DNA of 64,000 nucleotides from Ruegeria meonggei (GTDB lineage: Bacteria; Pseudomonadota; Alphaproteobacteria; Rhodobacterales; Rhodobacteraceae), in contig NZ_FWFP01000003.1 in NCBI RefSeq assembly GCF_900172215.1, forward strand, positions 124,001 through 188,000, read 5' to 3'. Under the pieces are notes generated by a model, which was not told where the DNA came from, searched no databases, and saw only the letters and a program-made list of their open reading frames with translations. This document shows, one piece after another, positions 32,467-41,335 of the stretch; the first letter of the stretch is position 1, and each line of letters starts with the position of its first letter. The translations under genes were made by a program, and so were the position numbers.

Positions 32467-32949
32467 TCAGCAGCCGTTCGTGGCCGAGCAGAGATGATCC
32501 TTGACCATAGGACCGACTTTCCCGAAATCCATCTGGCCGGTATAGCGTGTCTTGAGCTCGCCCATGACCTTGCCCATATCTCGGATCGAACCCGCGCCGG
32601 TTGAGCTGATTGCGGTCTGAATGGCCTTTGCAACCTCGTCTTCGTCAAGTTGCTTGGGCAGAAATTCCTCGATGACGTCAACCTCACGCAGCTCGCGCTC
32701 AGCCAGATCCAAGCGGCTACCTTCTTCATAGGCGCGCGCGCTTTCCTTGCGCTGCTTGGTCATTTTTCCAAGGATTTCAAGAACCTCAGCATCACCGCAG
32801 CCTTTGGCCTCTTCGTTGTCAGAGGCGCGTGAGGCAATATCGCGGTCCTTGATCGCGGCATTGATCAACCGCAGCGTCGACAAACGCTCGGCATCTTTGT
32901 CTTTCATTGCTTGCTTCAGGGCAGAGTTCACCCTTGATCGCATATCCAT
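32467..32949 (-). CDS. GatB/YqeY domain protein
   Basis: A 160-residue YqeY-type protein: DMRSRVNSALKQAMKDKDA, LRLINAAIKDRD, a central EEFLPKQLDEDEV and C-terminal GKVMGELKTRYTGQMDFGKV, matching the C-terminal tRNA-interacting domain of GatB. Stand-alone YqeY is thought to bind tRNA, but its job is not settled. The ATG at 32949 was preferred over an upstream Met because the longer frame reads no homologous sequence. It diverges from carA with 183 bases between the two starts. Confidence 0.87.
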   Translation of the reverse strand: MDMRSRVNSALKQAMKDKDAERLSTLRLINAAIKDRDIASRASDNEEAKGCGDAEVLEILGKMTKQRKESARAYEEGSRLDLAERELREVDVIEEFLPKQLDEDEVAKAIQTAISSTGAGSIRDMGKVMGELKTRYTGQMDFGKVGPMVKDHLCSATNGC

Positions 32950-33132
32950 ATGATCTGTCCATCCCCATGGCAAAGGAACCCCGACCATATCGAAACAAAA
33001 AGCGCGACACAACCGGGGGTGGATACAGCTAAGGCATTGATTTTGCTTAATAGCCTAAAAATTGAACAGGCTTGACCCAGCGCCACAACCCCCTTAGGTA
33101 TGCGCCGGTTTACCCTGCAGGAGAGTCGCGCC

Positions 33133-34299
33133 ATGGCCCAGAACGTCCCGTCCAAGCCCACCGCATGTCTGGCATTGGCCGACGGAACACTGTTCTACGG
33201 GATGGGCTTCGGCGCAACCGGCCAGACAGTGGCCGAACTGTGCTTTAACACTGCCATGACTGGGTATCAGGAGATCATGACCGATCCCTCTTATGCCGGA
33301 CAGATCGTAACCTTCACCTTTCCCCATATCGGCAATGTCGGCGTGAACCCTGAGGATGACGAAACCGGTGATCCGGTTGCGGCTGGAATGGTGGTCAAGT
33401 GGGACCCGACCGAGCCCTCGAACTGGCGCTCGGTCGAAGAGTTGAAGACCTGGCTGGCCCGTCGTGGTCGCATCGCAATCGGTGGTGTCGATACCCGGCG
33501 CCTGACCCGCGCAATCCGCCAACAGGGCGCGCCGCACGTGGCATTGGCCCATGACCCTGACGGCAATTTCGATATCGAAGCTCTGGTCGCCGCTGCGCGG
33601 GGGTTCGCCGGTCTGGAAGGTATGGACCTGGCCAAGGACGTCACCTGCGCCCAAAGCTATCGCTGGGATGAGATGCGGTGGGCCTGGCCGGATGGCTATA
33701 CCCGGCAAAAGGCCCCGGTGCATAAGGTTGTTGCCGTGGATTTCGGCGCCAAGCGTAACATCCTGCGCTGCCTGGCTTCGGCCGGTTGCGACGTCACCGT
33801 CCTGCCCGCCACCGCCACAGCCGCCGAAGTGCTGGCCCACGAGCCCGATGGTGTGTTTCTCTCGAACGGTCCCGGCGATCCTGCGGCCACTGGGGAATAC
33901 GCCGTGCCAATGATCAAAGAGGTTCTGGACAGCACCGATCTGCCGGTGTTCGGCATCTGCCTTGGGCACCAGATGCTGGCGTTGGCTTTGGGCGGTCATA
34001 CGGTCAAGATGAACCACGGACACCACGGCGCGAACCACCCGGTCAAAGACATGGAGACCGGCAAGGTCGAGATCACCTCGATGAACCACGGCTTTGCCGT
34101 CGACGCGCAGTCCTTGCCGGAAGGTGTTGTTGAAACCCACCGTTCTCTGTTTGACGGGTCAAACTGCGGTATTCGCATGACGAACCGCCCGGTCTACTCG
34201 GTGCAACACCACCCCGAAGCGTCGCCCGGACCGCAGGACAGTTTCTATCTGTTCGAGCGTTTTGCCGAGGCCATGGTGGGAAGAAAAGCGCAGGCATAA
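33133..34299 (+). CDS. carA: Carbamoyl-phosphate synthase small subunit
   Basis: A 388-residue glutaminase subunit that feeds ammonia to CarB for arginine and pyrimidine synthesis. The class I amidotransferase domain shows FGICLGHQMLALA with the nucleophile Cys276, and YSVQHHPEASPGPQD with the catalytic His-Glu pair. The N-terminal domain (FYGMGFGATGQTVAELCFNT) is intact. GGAGAG precedes the ATG. The large subunit gene carB is not adjacent. A stem-loop after the gene separates it from the downstream glycosyltransferase. Confidence 0.96.
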   Translation: MAQNVPSKPTACLALADGTLFYGMGFGATGQTVAELCFNTAMTGYQEIMTDPSYAGQIVTFTFPHIGNVGVNPEDDETGDPVAAGMVVKWDPTEPSNWRSVEELKTWLARRGRIAIGGVDTRRLTRAIRQQGAPHVALAHDPDGNFDIEALVAAARGFAGLEGMDLAKDVTCAQSYRWDEMRWAWPDGYTRQKAPVHKVVAVDFGAKRNILRCLASAGCDVTVLPATATAAEVLAHEPDGVFLSNGPGDPAATGEYAVPMIKEVLDSTDLPVFGICLGHQMLALALGGHTVKMNHGHHGANHPVKDMETGKVEITSMNHGFAVDAQSLPEGVVETHRSLFDGSNCGIRMTNRPVYSVQHHPEASPGPQDSFYLFERFAEAMVGRKAQA

Positions 34300-34316
34300 C
34301 CACCTGTTGAACAGAG

Positions 34317-34331
34317 TTAACTCGCTGTTAA
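34317..34331 (+). promoter_or_regulatory. CtrA-type binding site upstream of the MshEN glycosyltransferase
   Basis: TTAACTCGCTGTTAA fits the CtrA consensus TTAA-N7-TTAA exactly. It is 52 bases before the start of the glycosyltransferase gene and 18 bases after carA ends. Confidence 0.65.
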
Positions 34332-34343
34332 CCCTGATTGAGC

Positions 34344-34374
34344 AACCCTGACGCCTGGTAAGCGTGTCAGGGTT
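34344..34374 (+). terminator. Stem-loop between carA and the MshEN glycosyltransferase gene
   Basis: AACCCTGAC (34344-34352) pairs with GTCAGGGTT (34366-34374), with an inner GC pairing, followed by CTTTCATT. It may terminate carA transcripts, but it ends nine bases before the next start codon and covers its only AGGG sequence. Confidence 0.55.
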
Positions 34375-34382
34375 CTTTCATT

Positions 34383-36257
34383 ATGGTCCAGCTTAATCTG
34401 CAGCAATTCGCGCATGCCGCGCCGGCATCTGCGCAGGACCGCAAGCCGTTAGGAGCGTGCCTGATTGACCGCGGCCTGATTTCGCGGGCCCAACTGGACG
34501 AAGCGTTGTTTCTGCAATCTTGGCAAAAGGCTCCGCTGGGCGAGATTCTGGTGGCAGAGGGTTGGGTTGGGCGTTCGGATGTCTTGACCGCGCTTTCCGA
34601 CCAAAGCGGATTGCAGATCGCCGATCTGGACAGCAGCACTCCACCACAGGATCTGTATAACCTCAAACCAGTTGAGTTCTGGCTGGCTCATAACGTCATT
34701 CCGTGGATGCGTCTGGGGCCAATTGTCCTGGTGGCAACAGCCCGGCCCGATCTCTTTCCTGCAGTCCGCGCCGAAATGGAAGGCAACGGGTATGCGGTGG
34801 CGCCTGTGCTCGCGTCCTCGGATCAAATTGACAGCACCATTGCCCGCGTGTTCTCAAGGCCTCTGGCAGAGGCCGCAGAAACGCGTGTCACCCCGGATCA
34901 CAGCTGTCGGTCTTGGACGAAGCGGTCCCACGCTGGCCCAAAGATTGCGCTGATCGCTCTGGTCGGCGTATTTGCAGCCGTCCCCATGACCGGATTTACA
35001 GTGCTGATCGCTGCAGCTGTGACCACGTTGGTTCTGTTCATGACATTGCGTTTGGCCGGGCTGCTTGGACATGTCTGGAAGCCGCCTGCCCCTGCCCCGG
35101 ATTCAGCGGCGGTTCACGCCCCGCACGTCTTGCCCGGCGTTTCAATATTGGTGCCGCTCTATAAAGAACGGGAAATCGCGGACGCATTGATAGATCGGCT
35201 GCGGCGATTGACCTATCCCAAGGCGTTGCTGGATGTCATTCTGGTACTGGAAGAATCCGACGACGTGACCCGATCCACTCTGGCATCCGTTGACCTGCCA
35301 AGCTGGATCAGAATGGTTGAGGTTCCCGAACTGAACGGCCTAACCACAAAGCCCCGCGCCATGAACTATGCCTTGGATTTCTGCCGCGGTGAGATTTTGG
35401 GCGTTTGGGATGCCGAAGACGCACCGCAACCCGATCAGATCGAACGCGTTGCGAGGCACTTTGCGCAGGCGGATGAAGATGTCGTGTGCCTGCAGGGCGT
35501 TCTGGACTATTACAACCCGCGTACCAACTGGCGGTCGCGCTGCTTTACTATCGAATACAACAGCTGGTTCCGCGTCATCCTTCAGGGCATCGCACGCCTC
35601 GGGCTTGTCGTGCCTTTGGGTGGAACCACGTTTTTCTTCCGCCGGGACAAGCTGCTGGAATTGGGCGGTTGGGACGCGCATAACGTGACCGAAGATGCTG
35701 ATCTTGGGGTTTGTCTCAGCCGGGCGGGTTATCGCACGGAAATGGTTGATACAACAACCTTTGAAGAGGCGAACTTTCGCGCTTGGCCCTGGGTCCGGCA
35801 GCGCTCGCGCTGGCTCAAAGGGTTCATGGTTACCTATCTGGTTCACATGCGCGCGCCGTTGCGTCTGCTGAAAGATCTGGGCCTGCTGAGGTTTCTGGGG
35901 TTCCAGGCCTTTTTTCTGGGCACTGTCGGACAGTTCCTACTGGCCCCGGTGCTTTGGTTGTTTTGGATGAAGGCATTCGGCCTGCCCAGCGTTTTGGATG
36001 TGATCATCCCCTACAACATGCTGACCGGGCTGATCCTTCTGTTCCTTGCAGCAGAAGTTACAAACGTCGCAGCGGCCTTAGTTGTCGTTTCCGCGCCCGA
36101 GCGGCGGTTTCTGTTGCCGTGGGTCCTGACGATGCCCCTGTACTTTCCTCTGGGGGTTTTGGCCGCATACAAAGCCCTTTGGGAGCTGGCGACCAATCCG
36201 TTCTTCTGGGATAAAACACAACACGGACAGGCCAGTGACGAAGGGCTGGTGCCCTAA
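34383..36257 (+). CDS. GT2 glycosyltransferase with N-terminal MshEN domain
   Basis: A 624-residue membrane glycosyltransferase. Residues about 20-150 form two halves of a MshEN/GspE-N module (LGACLIDRGLISRAQLDEAL then LGEILVAEGWVGRSDVLTAL), a fold that in other proteins binds c-di-GMP. Two TM helices (about 195-235) lead to a GT2 catalytic domain with EESDD, DAEDAP, TEDADLG and QRSRW (Q-x-x-RW-type motif), then three or four more TM helices. This resembles processive polysaccharide synthases. Start context is poor: no ribosome binding site other than AGGG in a hairpin. A CtrA-type box lies upstream. Polymer identity is unknown. Confidence 0.85.
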   Translation: MVQLNLQQFAHAAPASAQDRKPLGACLIDRGLISRAQLDEALFLQSWQKAPLGEILVAEGWVGRSDVLTALSDQSGLQIADLDSSTPPQDLYNLKPVEFWLAHNVIPWMRLGPIVLVATARPDLFPAVRAEMEGNGYAVAPVLASSDQIDSTIARVFSRPLAEAAETRVTPDHSCRSWTKRSHAGPKIALIALVGVFAAVPMTGFTVLIAAAVTTLVLFMTLRLAGLLGHVWKPPAPAPDSAAVHAPHVLPGVSILVPLYKEREIADALIDRLRRLTYPKALLDVILVLEESDDVTRSTLASVDLPSWIRMVEVPELNGLTTKPRAMNYALDFCRGEILGVWDAEDAPQPDQIERVARHFAQADEDVVCLQGVLDYYNPRTNWRSRCFTIEYNSWFRVILQGIARLGLVVPLGGTTFFFRRDKLLELGGWDAHNVTEDADLGVCLSRAGYRTEMVDTTTFEEANFRAWPWVRQRSRWLKGFMVTYLVHMRAPLRLLKDLGLLRFLGFQAFFLGTVGQFLLAPVLWLFWMKAFGLPSVLDVIIPYNMLTGLILLFLAAEVTNVAAALVVVSAPERRFLLPWVLTMPLYFPLGVLAAYKALWELATNPFFWDKTQHGQASDEGLVP

Positions 36258-36260
36258 CGC

Positions 36261-36908
36261 TTATTTCTCACGCAAAACCGCATCCTGTTTCAGGCGGGTC
36301 ATGAAGGCGACCGAGATATGTTCCTTCAGGGCGCGTTCGGCGGCCTCTTCATTTCGGGCTGCAATCGCTTCGACAATGCCCTTATGCTCGCTTTGGGCAA
36401 TCTCGCCGCGCCCCTGAACGGCCAGCGAAGTGGTAGCCATCAACGCCATTGTGCGATGAACCAGGTTGAGCTGCTGCACCAGATAGCGATTGTGCGAGGC
36501 TAAGTGTATCTGCTCATGAAACCGCCTGTTGGCACGCGACAGGGCGGAGGGATCGTCCACCAGCGCATCATCAGCCGCGACCATGTCCTGAAGTACCTTG
36601 ATCTCTTCTTCAGTTGCATGTTTGGCAGCCAGTTTTGCCGCCAAACCTTCCAACTCGCGCCGAACCACATAAAGCTCGGCCATCTGGTTGTGGTCCAGCG
36701 ACGCCACGATCAACGACCGCCCATCCCGTTCCAGCAGGGACTGGGTTTCCAGCCGCTGCAGCGCCTCACGGATTGGCGTGCGAGACACCCCAAACCGTTC
36801 TGCCAATTCGCTTTCGACCAGACGGTCGCCGGGCTTGTAAACGCCAACATCAATCGCTTCGAGAATAAGGCTGTAGGCGTCTTTGTTGGGCTGTCTGGAT
36901 TGGGGCAT
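36261..36908 (-). CDS. GntR family regulator, FadR/FCD subgroup
   Basis: A 215-residue repressor-type regulator. The N-terminal winged helix is clear (DRLVESELAERFGVSRTPIR, then EALQRLETQSLLERDG, residues 25-70), and the C-terminal helical FCD domain (EIKVLQDMVAADDALVDD, RRFHEQIHLASHNRYLVQQL) binds a small carboxylate ligand with metal. It is convergent with the glycosyltransferase gene (three-base gap) and divergent from the HAD phosphatase gene, whose expression it may influence. Ligand unknown. Confidence 0.88.
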   Translation of the reverse strand: MPQSRQPNKDAYSLILEAIDVGVYKPGDRLVESELAERFGVSRTPIREALQRLETQSLLERDGRSLIVASLDHNQMAELYVVRRELEGLAAKLAAKHATEEEIKVLQDMVAADDALVDDPSALSRANRRFHEQIHLASHNRYLVQQLNLVHRTMALMATTSLAVQGRGEIAQSEHKGIVEAIAARNEEAAERALKEHISVAFMTRLKQDAVLREK

Positions 36909-37008
36909 TGGGTGGTTTGTCTCCTCGTTCGGACATGTCTATCCGGGTCGGGCCATTGCAATCAAGTGTAGCATTGAAAACCGTGCTGTTGCGGCCTAAA
37001 CCCATACC

Positions 37009-37653
37009 ATGGTCAAACCTGCCTTTGCTCACGTCACCCAATGGGTGTTCGACCTCGACAACACGCTGTACCCGCCGCATATGCGCCTGTTCGACCAGAT
37101 CGAGGTGCTGATGACTGATTACGTGGTACAGGCAATTGGCGTCGACCGTGCCGAGGCGGATCGCCTGCGATCCCTTTATTGGCGGCAATACGGCACCACG
37201 CTGGCGGGGTTGATGGCCGAGCATGATCTAGACCCTGACCCCTATCTGTACGCGGTTCACCAGGTCGACATGAGCCACATGGACCCCGATGCCGAGCTAG
37301 CTGATCACATCCGGACCCTGCCCGGACGTCGCATTGTCTATACCAACGGCAGTGCGCCGTATGCCGAACGTGTGCTTGCAGCGCGAGGCCTCAGTGGATT
37401 GTTCGATGCGATTTATGGGGTGGAACACGCAGGCTATCTGCCCAAACCGGAAAAAGCCGCGTTTCAGGCGATCTTTGCCCAGGATGGGATTGACCCGGCC
37501 AAAGCTGCGATGTTCGAAGACGATCCCCGCAACCTGGCCGCTCCGCACGCGATGGGCATGCGCACTGTCCACGTCGCGCCCGAGCCACACCAAGCTGAAC
37601 ACATTCATCACCACACCGACGATCTGGCCGCGTTTCTTGCGCGGCTGAAATGA
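37009..37653 (+). CDS. HAD-family pyrimidine 5'-nucleotidase-like protein
   Basis: A 214-residue HAD hydrolase of the SDT1/PHM8 type. Motif I FDLDNTLYPP has nucleophile D15 and acid D17; motif II YTNGS, motif III lysine in LPKPEKAAF and motif IV EDDPRN follow in order. This branch dephosphorylates pyrimidine nucleotides or related phosphates. It lies 100 bases from the divergent GntR gene. Identification as HAD is firm; the pyrimidine substrate is inferred from the family. Confidence 0.9.
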   Translation: MVKPAFAHVTQWVFDLDNTLYPPHMRLFDQIEVLMTDYVVQAIGVDRAEADRLRSLYWRQYGTTLAGLMAEHDLDPDPYLYAVHQVDMSHMDPDAELADHIRTLPGRRIVYTNGSAPYAERVLAARGLSGLFDAIYGVEHAGYLPKPEKAAFQAIFAQDGIDPAKAAMFEDDPRNLAAPHAMGMRTVHVAPEPHQAEHIHHHTDDLAAFLARLK

Positions 37654-37678
37654 CCTAACGCCTGCGGCAACTTGCCTT

Positions 37679-37693
37679 TGCTGCATTGCAGCA
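37679..37693 (+). promoter_or_regulatory. PhaR-type palindrome (TGCTGCATTGCAGCA)
   Basis: A perfect 7+7 palindrome containing CTGC-N3-GCAG, the sequence described for PhaR regulators of polyhydroxyalkanoate genes in Rhodobacter and Paracoccus. It is 43 bases upstream of the ATG at 37736. A near-identical box occurs at 63279. Confidence 0.6.
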
Positions 37694-37735
37694 TTTTGGT
37701 GTATGCAGCGCAACACAAACGGATAGGAGACCCCC

Positions 37736-37984
37736 ATGTGCGCGAACGTGATTCCCCGACGCCGAACTCAGTTGCAACGACTGTTGTTTGCAATACCCAT
37801 GCTCGGAATAATGTTTTGCGATGCAGAAGATGTCACGACGAGGGACTGGGCATACTCGGCTGTTGGTCTGTTCCTTCTGTGGGGGGTATTGATCCTTTTG
37901 TTCGGCCTGCCAGGTCTGTACATGCCAGCCGTGGCCATGGTGCCAGTGATGTTCCTGATCCTGCTGCGGATATCGCGCGGCTGA
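37736..37984 (+). CDS. Small hypothetical membrane protein (82 aa)
   Basis: An 82-residue protein with a basic N-terminus (MCANVIPRRRTQLQR), one hydrophobic helix at 16-28, and a longer one at about 43-80 (AVGLFLLWGVLILLFGLPGL, VAMVPVMFLILL). TAGGAGACC precedes the ATG, a good ribosome binding site. It does not match a family I know. The PhaR-type palindrome in front hints at a connection with storage-polymer control, which is inference only. It is followed by the UbiH-type gene after 74 bases. Confidence 0.6.
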   Translation: MCANVIPRRRTQLQRLLFAIPMLGIMFCDAEDVTTRDWAYSAVGLFLLWGVLILLFGLPGLYMPAVAMVPVMFLILLRISRG

Positions 37985-38058
37985 GACACGGGACAGGATG
38001 TCACTTGGCACTTGAGACAGAAGCACTCTAGGGTTTGCCCAAAACCGAAAGAGGCGCC

Positions 38059-39255
38059 ATGGCAGACCAGTGTGACATCCTGATTTCCGGCGGCGGAATC
38101 GCCGGACTGACCGCTGCAGCGGCTTTTGGCACCGCCGGGTTCGACGTGATCTGCGTCGACCCGACCCCACCGATCACCGAACGCGATGTCGACGGGTCCG
38201 ACCTGCGGACCACTGCCTTTCTGCAACCCGCGCATGGGCTTTTAGAGCAATGCGGGCTGTGGCAACGGCTGGACGCACACGCGGCCCCCTTGCAGATCAT
38301 GCGCATTGTGGATGCCGGCGGAGATGTGCCGGAACCGCGCGTGGTGCGTGATTTCAACGCGGCTGATATCTCGGACCAGCCCTTTGGCTGGAATCTGCCC
38401 AATTGGCTTTTGCGGCGCGAGATGGTCGCCCGTCTGGCCGAATTGCCGAATGTCGATTTCCGTCCTGGCACCGGCACCGCCAGCCTGTTCACCCGCACCG
38501 CCGAAGCCCGCGTGGGCCTGAGCGATGGCAGCCGCATTCACTGCAAGCTGGTGATCGCCGCAGATGGCCGCAATTCGCCCATGCGCGAGGCCGCGGGGAT
38601 CAATGTCCACACCACGCGCTATGGCCAAAAGGCGCTGGCTTTTGCCGTCACACATCCCATCCCGCATGACAATGTTTCGACCGAAATTCACCGCTCGGGC
38701 GGGCCCTTCACCCTGGTCCCCCTGCCAGACTGGCAGGGGCAGCCGTCTTCGGCGATTGTGTGGATGGAGCGCGGACCCCGCGCGGTTGAGTTGCTCAACA
38801 CCGAGCCCGAAGTGTTTGAGGCGCTGATGACCGAACGGTCCTGTGGGTTGTTCGGACCGTTAAAACTGGCCTCGCGCCGGACCATCTGGCCGATCATCAG
38901 CCAGTCAGCAGAACGTCTGGCTGGCGAGCGAGTCGCGCTAATGGCCGAGGCCGCCCATGTGGTGCCGCCAATTGGAGCCCAGGGATTGAACATGTCGCTG
39001 GGCGATCTGAGCAGTCTGCTGGAACTGGCGCAGGCCCGTCCTGAAGGTCTGGGCGATGCGCAGATGCTCGATGCCTATCACAAAGCCCGCCATACCGAGA
39101 TCGAGATGCGGGTCAAAGGCATCGATCTGTTGAACCGCGCCTCGATGATCGAGGCGCGGCCGTTAAGGGACGTCCGGGCAATGGGGCTAAATGCGCTCTA
39201 TTCTCTACCGGCTGTTCGCAAGACCTTGATGCAAATGGGCCTCGGCGTACGCTAA
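38059..39255 (+). CDS. UbiH/UbiF/COQ6-type FAD-dependent monooxygenase
   Basis: A 398-residue flavin monooxygenase. The N-terminal FAD site CDILISGGGIAGLTAAA, the mid-protein DGRNSPMREAAGI and the C-terminal GAQGLNMSLGD motifs define the ubiquinone hydroxylase family, which adds hydroxyls to the ubiquinone ring. ATG at 38059 follows AGAGG; an upstream TTG is in frame but less likely. It is not next to other ubi genes, so UbiH versus UbiF versus UbiI is not decided. It converges with the aminotransferase gene. Confidence 0.87.
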   Translation: MADQCDILISGGGIAGLTAAAAFGTAGFDVICVDPTPPITERDVDGSDLRTTAFLQPAHGLLEQCGLWQRLDAHAAPLQIMRIVDAGGDVPEPRVVRDFNAADISDQPFGWNLPNWLLRREMVARLAELPNVDFRPGTGTASLFTRTAEARVGLSDGSRIHCKLVIAADGRNSPMREAAGINVHTTRYGQKALAFAVTHPIPHDNVSTEIHRSGGPFTLVPLPDWQGQPSSAIVWMERGPRAVELLNTEPEVFEALMTERSCGLFGPLKLASRRTIWPIISQSAERLAGERVALMAEAAHVVPPIGAQGLNMSLGDLSSLLELAQARPEGLGDAQMLDAYHKARHTEIEMRVKGIDLLNRASMIEARPLRDVRAMGLNALYSLPAVRKTLMQMGLGVR

Positions 39256-39268
39256 GGCCCGAACGGTT

Positions 39269-40396
39269 TCACAGAACCTGATCCAGCACGCGCTTGAGCC
39301 GCCCGATAGTGCCGTCAACGTCATACAATTTGTCCAAACCGAACAGACCAAGGCGGAAGGTGCTGAACCCTTCAGGCTCATCACATTGCAACGGCACACC
39401 TGCTGCGATCTGCATGCCCAAAGCGGCAAACTTCTTGCCATTCTGAACATCCGGGTCCGCCGTATAGCTGACCACGACACCCGGCGCGCCAAATCCGCCT
39501 GCCGCAACCGAAACGATGCCTTTGTCCCGCAGCATCGCCCGCACACCATCGCCCAACGCCCATTGGGCGTCACGCAGCTTTTCAAACCCATAATCGCGGG
39601 TCTCGACCATCGTATCGCGGAATGCCTTCAACGCATCTGTGGGCATGGTCGCGTGATACGCATGCCCGCCATTTTCATAGGCCTGCATGATCTGCCGCCA
39701 CTTCTTCAAATCAACGGCAAAGCTGTCCGAAGTAGTCTCCTCCAACCGCGCCTCGGCACGCTCAGAAAGCATGACAAGGCCCGCGCAGGGCGATGCACTC
39801 CACCCTTTCTGGGGCGCCGAGATCAGAACGTCCACACCGGTGGCCTTCATATCGACCCAGGCACAACCCGATGCGATGCAGTCCAGCACCATTAACGCCC
39901 CAACCTCATGCGCGGCGGTGGCCATCGCGGTCACATAGGCGTCCGGCAGTATCAGACCAGCCGAGGTTTCCACATGCGGGGCAAAGACAACATCCGGGCG
40001 CTGTTCCCGGATCGTCGCCACGACCTCTTCGATCGGGGCCGGGGCAAATGGTGACGGGCTGGAGTTTCCGGTCTGCCGCGCCTTCAGAACCGTTGCCGAC
40101 GCCGTCAACCCTCCGGATTCGATGATCTGGCTCCAACGGTAGGAAAACCACCCGTTCCGAACCACCAGCACATTGGCATTGCGCGCAAACTGCCGGGCGA
40201 CAGCTTCCATGCCGTAAGTGCCGCCGCCAGGAATGACCGCAACACCGTCCGCCTGATACACATCGCGCAACATACCCGAGACATCCCGCATAACCTGCTG
40301 AAACTGGGCGGACATGTGGTTCAGTGACCGATCCGTGAAAACAACCGAAAATTCTTCGAGCCCGTTGGGATCAATAGTCTCCAAAAGCGCCGGCAT
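39269..40396 (-). CDS. Class V PLP-dependent aminotransferase (alanine/serine-glyoxylate type)
   Basis: A 375-residue fold-type I aminotransferase. GGGTYGMEAVARQ near residue 60 binds PLP phosphate, VLDCIASG carries the PLP-contact Asp, and APQKGWSASP has the Schiff-base lysine (about residue 185). It resembles alanine- or serine-glyoxylate aminotransferases. AAGGACACATC precedes the ATG. It diverges from a UTRA-type GntR regulator, with repeated TTGACGC motifs between them, so ligand-controlled expression is likely. Substrates are not determined. Confidence 0.88.
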   Translation of the reverse strand: MPALLETIDPNGLEEFSVVFTDRSLNHMSAQFQQVMRDVSGMLRDVYQADGVAVIPGGGTYGMEAVARQFARNANVLVVRNGWFSYRWSQIIESGGLTASATVLKARQTGNSSPSPFAPAPIEEVVATIREQRPDVVFAPHVETSAGLILPDAYVTAMATAAHEVGALMVLDCIASGCAWVDMKATGVDVLISAPQKGWSASPCAGLVMLSERAEARLEETTSDSFAVDLKKWRQIMQAYENGGHAYHATMPTDALKAFRDTMVETRDYGFEKLRDAQWALGDGVRAMLRDKGIVSVAAGGFGAPGVVVSYTADPDVQNGKKFAALGMQIAAGVPLQCDEPEGFSTFRLGLFGLDKLYDVDGTIGRLKRVLDQVL

Positions 40397-40473
40397 GATG
40401 TGTCCTTTCAAACTATCTCAGAGATTTCTGACCCCAATCGGGGAAATGGTCAAACGCTCTTTCCGCAGCGCAG

Positions 40474-40545
40474 TTGACGCGAGGGAATACAGGTTCCTAA
40501 CAGAATATTAACTCCTGAAAGCGTCAATATTCAGGTAGTTGACGC
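40474..40545. promoter_or_regulatory. Operator candidates between the aminotransferase and GntR genes
   Basis: TTGACGC occurs at 40474-40480 and 40539-40545 and its inverse GCGTCAA at 40521-40527; the latter two form a 7+7 inverted repeat. CCTGAA/TTCAGG (about 40514 and 40530) overlaps it. Probably the binding region of the GntR regulator. Confidence 0.5.
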
Positions 40546-40627
40546 CAAACAGTGTCACCGCCCCTTTACACCCTGACGTGTTTCTGAACAGATGCATTCA
40601 CTTTGTAGAAGAAAGGTTTTTCCTCCC

Positions 40628-41329
40628 GTGACTGCGCATAAGCGGATCAGTTTCCAAGTTGTACGTGACGAGGTCAAAAGACGTATTGAAACCCGTATCT
40701 GGCCGCAAGGATCTCTGCTGCCAACGGAAACCCAACTTGCCGAAGAATTCAATTGCGCACGTGCCACCGTGAATCGCGCCCTCAGGGAACTTGCGGATCA
40801 GGGTTTTGTGGAACGAAAGCGCAAAAGCGGGACGCGGGTCAAAAAAGAGCCCAGCAAACACGCCAAGCTTGAGTTTACGCTGACGCGGCAAACCGTAGAA
40901 AACCAGAACTCTATCTATCGATATGCGCTGGTGGAACGCAACGTGGTCGCAAGCCCCGGTTGGCTGGCCTCACAACTCAGCGTGTCACCGGACGCGCGGG
41001 TACTGCACCTCGTGTGCATGCATTACGCCGACAACCTTCCCTTTCAGCTGGAAGAGCGCTGGATCAACATTGCAGCCGTGCCCGAGGTGGAACATGCCGA
41101 CCTCAACAGCCACGGCCCCCACGAGTGGCTTTTAAATGCCGCCCCCTTTACCGAGGCCGAAGTGGCTTTTTGTGCGATCTCTGCCGATGGCCGATTGGCT
41201 GAATTCATGGGTACGACCGCCGGTACTTCGATGATGCAGCTTGAACGGATCACCTGGAAAGACGGTGAACCGATGACGTTTTCCCGGATGACACATCATC
41301 CCGGGTTCCGCATTCGCACAAAATACTGA
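40628..41329 (+). CDS. GntR family regulator, HutC/UTRA subgroup
   Basis: About 233 residues from GTG at 40628 (an ATG at 40592 adds 12 residues but reads unlike the family and lacks a ribosome binding site). The N-terminal winged helix is typical (ISFQVVRDEVKRRI, LPTETQLAEEFNCARATVNR), and the C-terminal UTRA domain (VLHLVCMHYADNLPFQLEERW, GTTAGTSMMQLERI) binds a small effector. It resembles histidine-utilisation repressors, but no hut genes are nearby; control of the divergent aminotransferase is more likely. Confidence 0.85.
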   Translation: MTAHKRISFQVVRDEVKRRIETRIWPQGSLLPTETQLAEEFNCARATVNRALRELADQGFVERKRKSGTRVKKEPSKHAKLEFTLTRQTVENQNSIYRYALVERNVVASPGWLASQLSVSPDARVLHLVCMHYADNLPFQLEERWINIAAVPEVEHADLNSHGPHEWLLNAAPFTEAEVAFCAISADGRLAEFMGTTAGTSMMQLERITWKDGEPMTFSRMTHHPGFRIRTKY

Positions 41330-41335
41330 CCTGCC

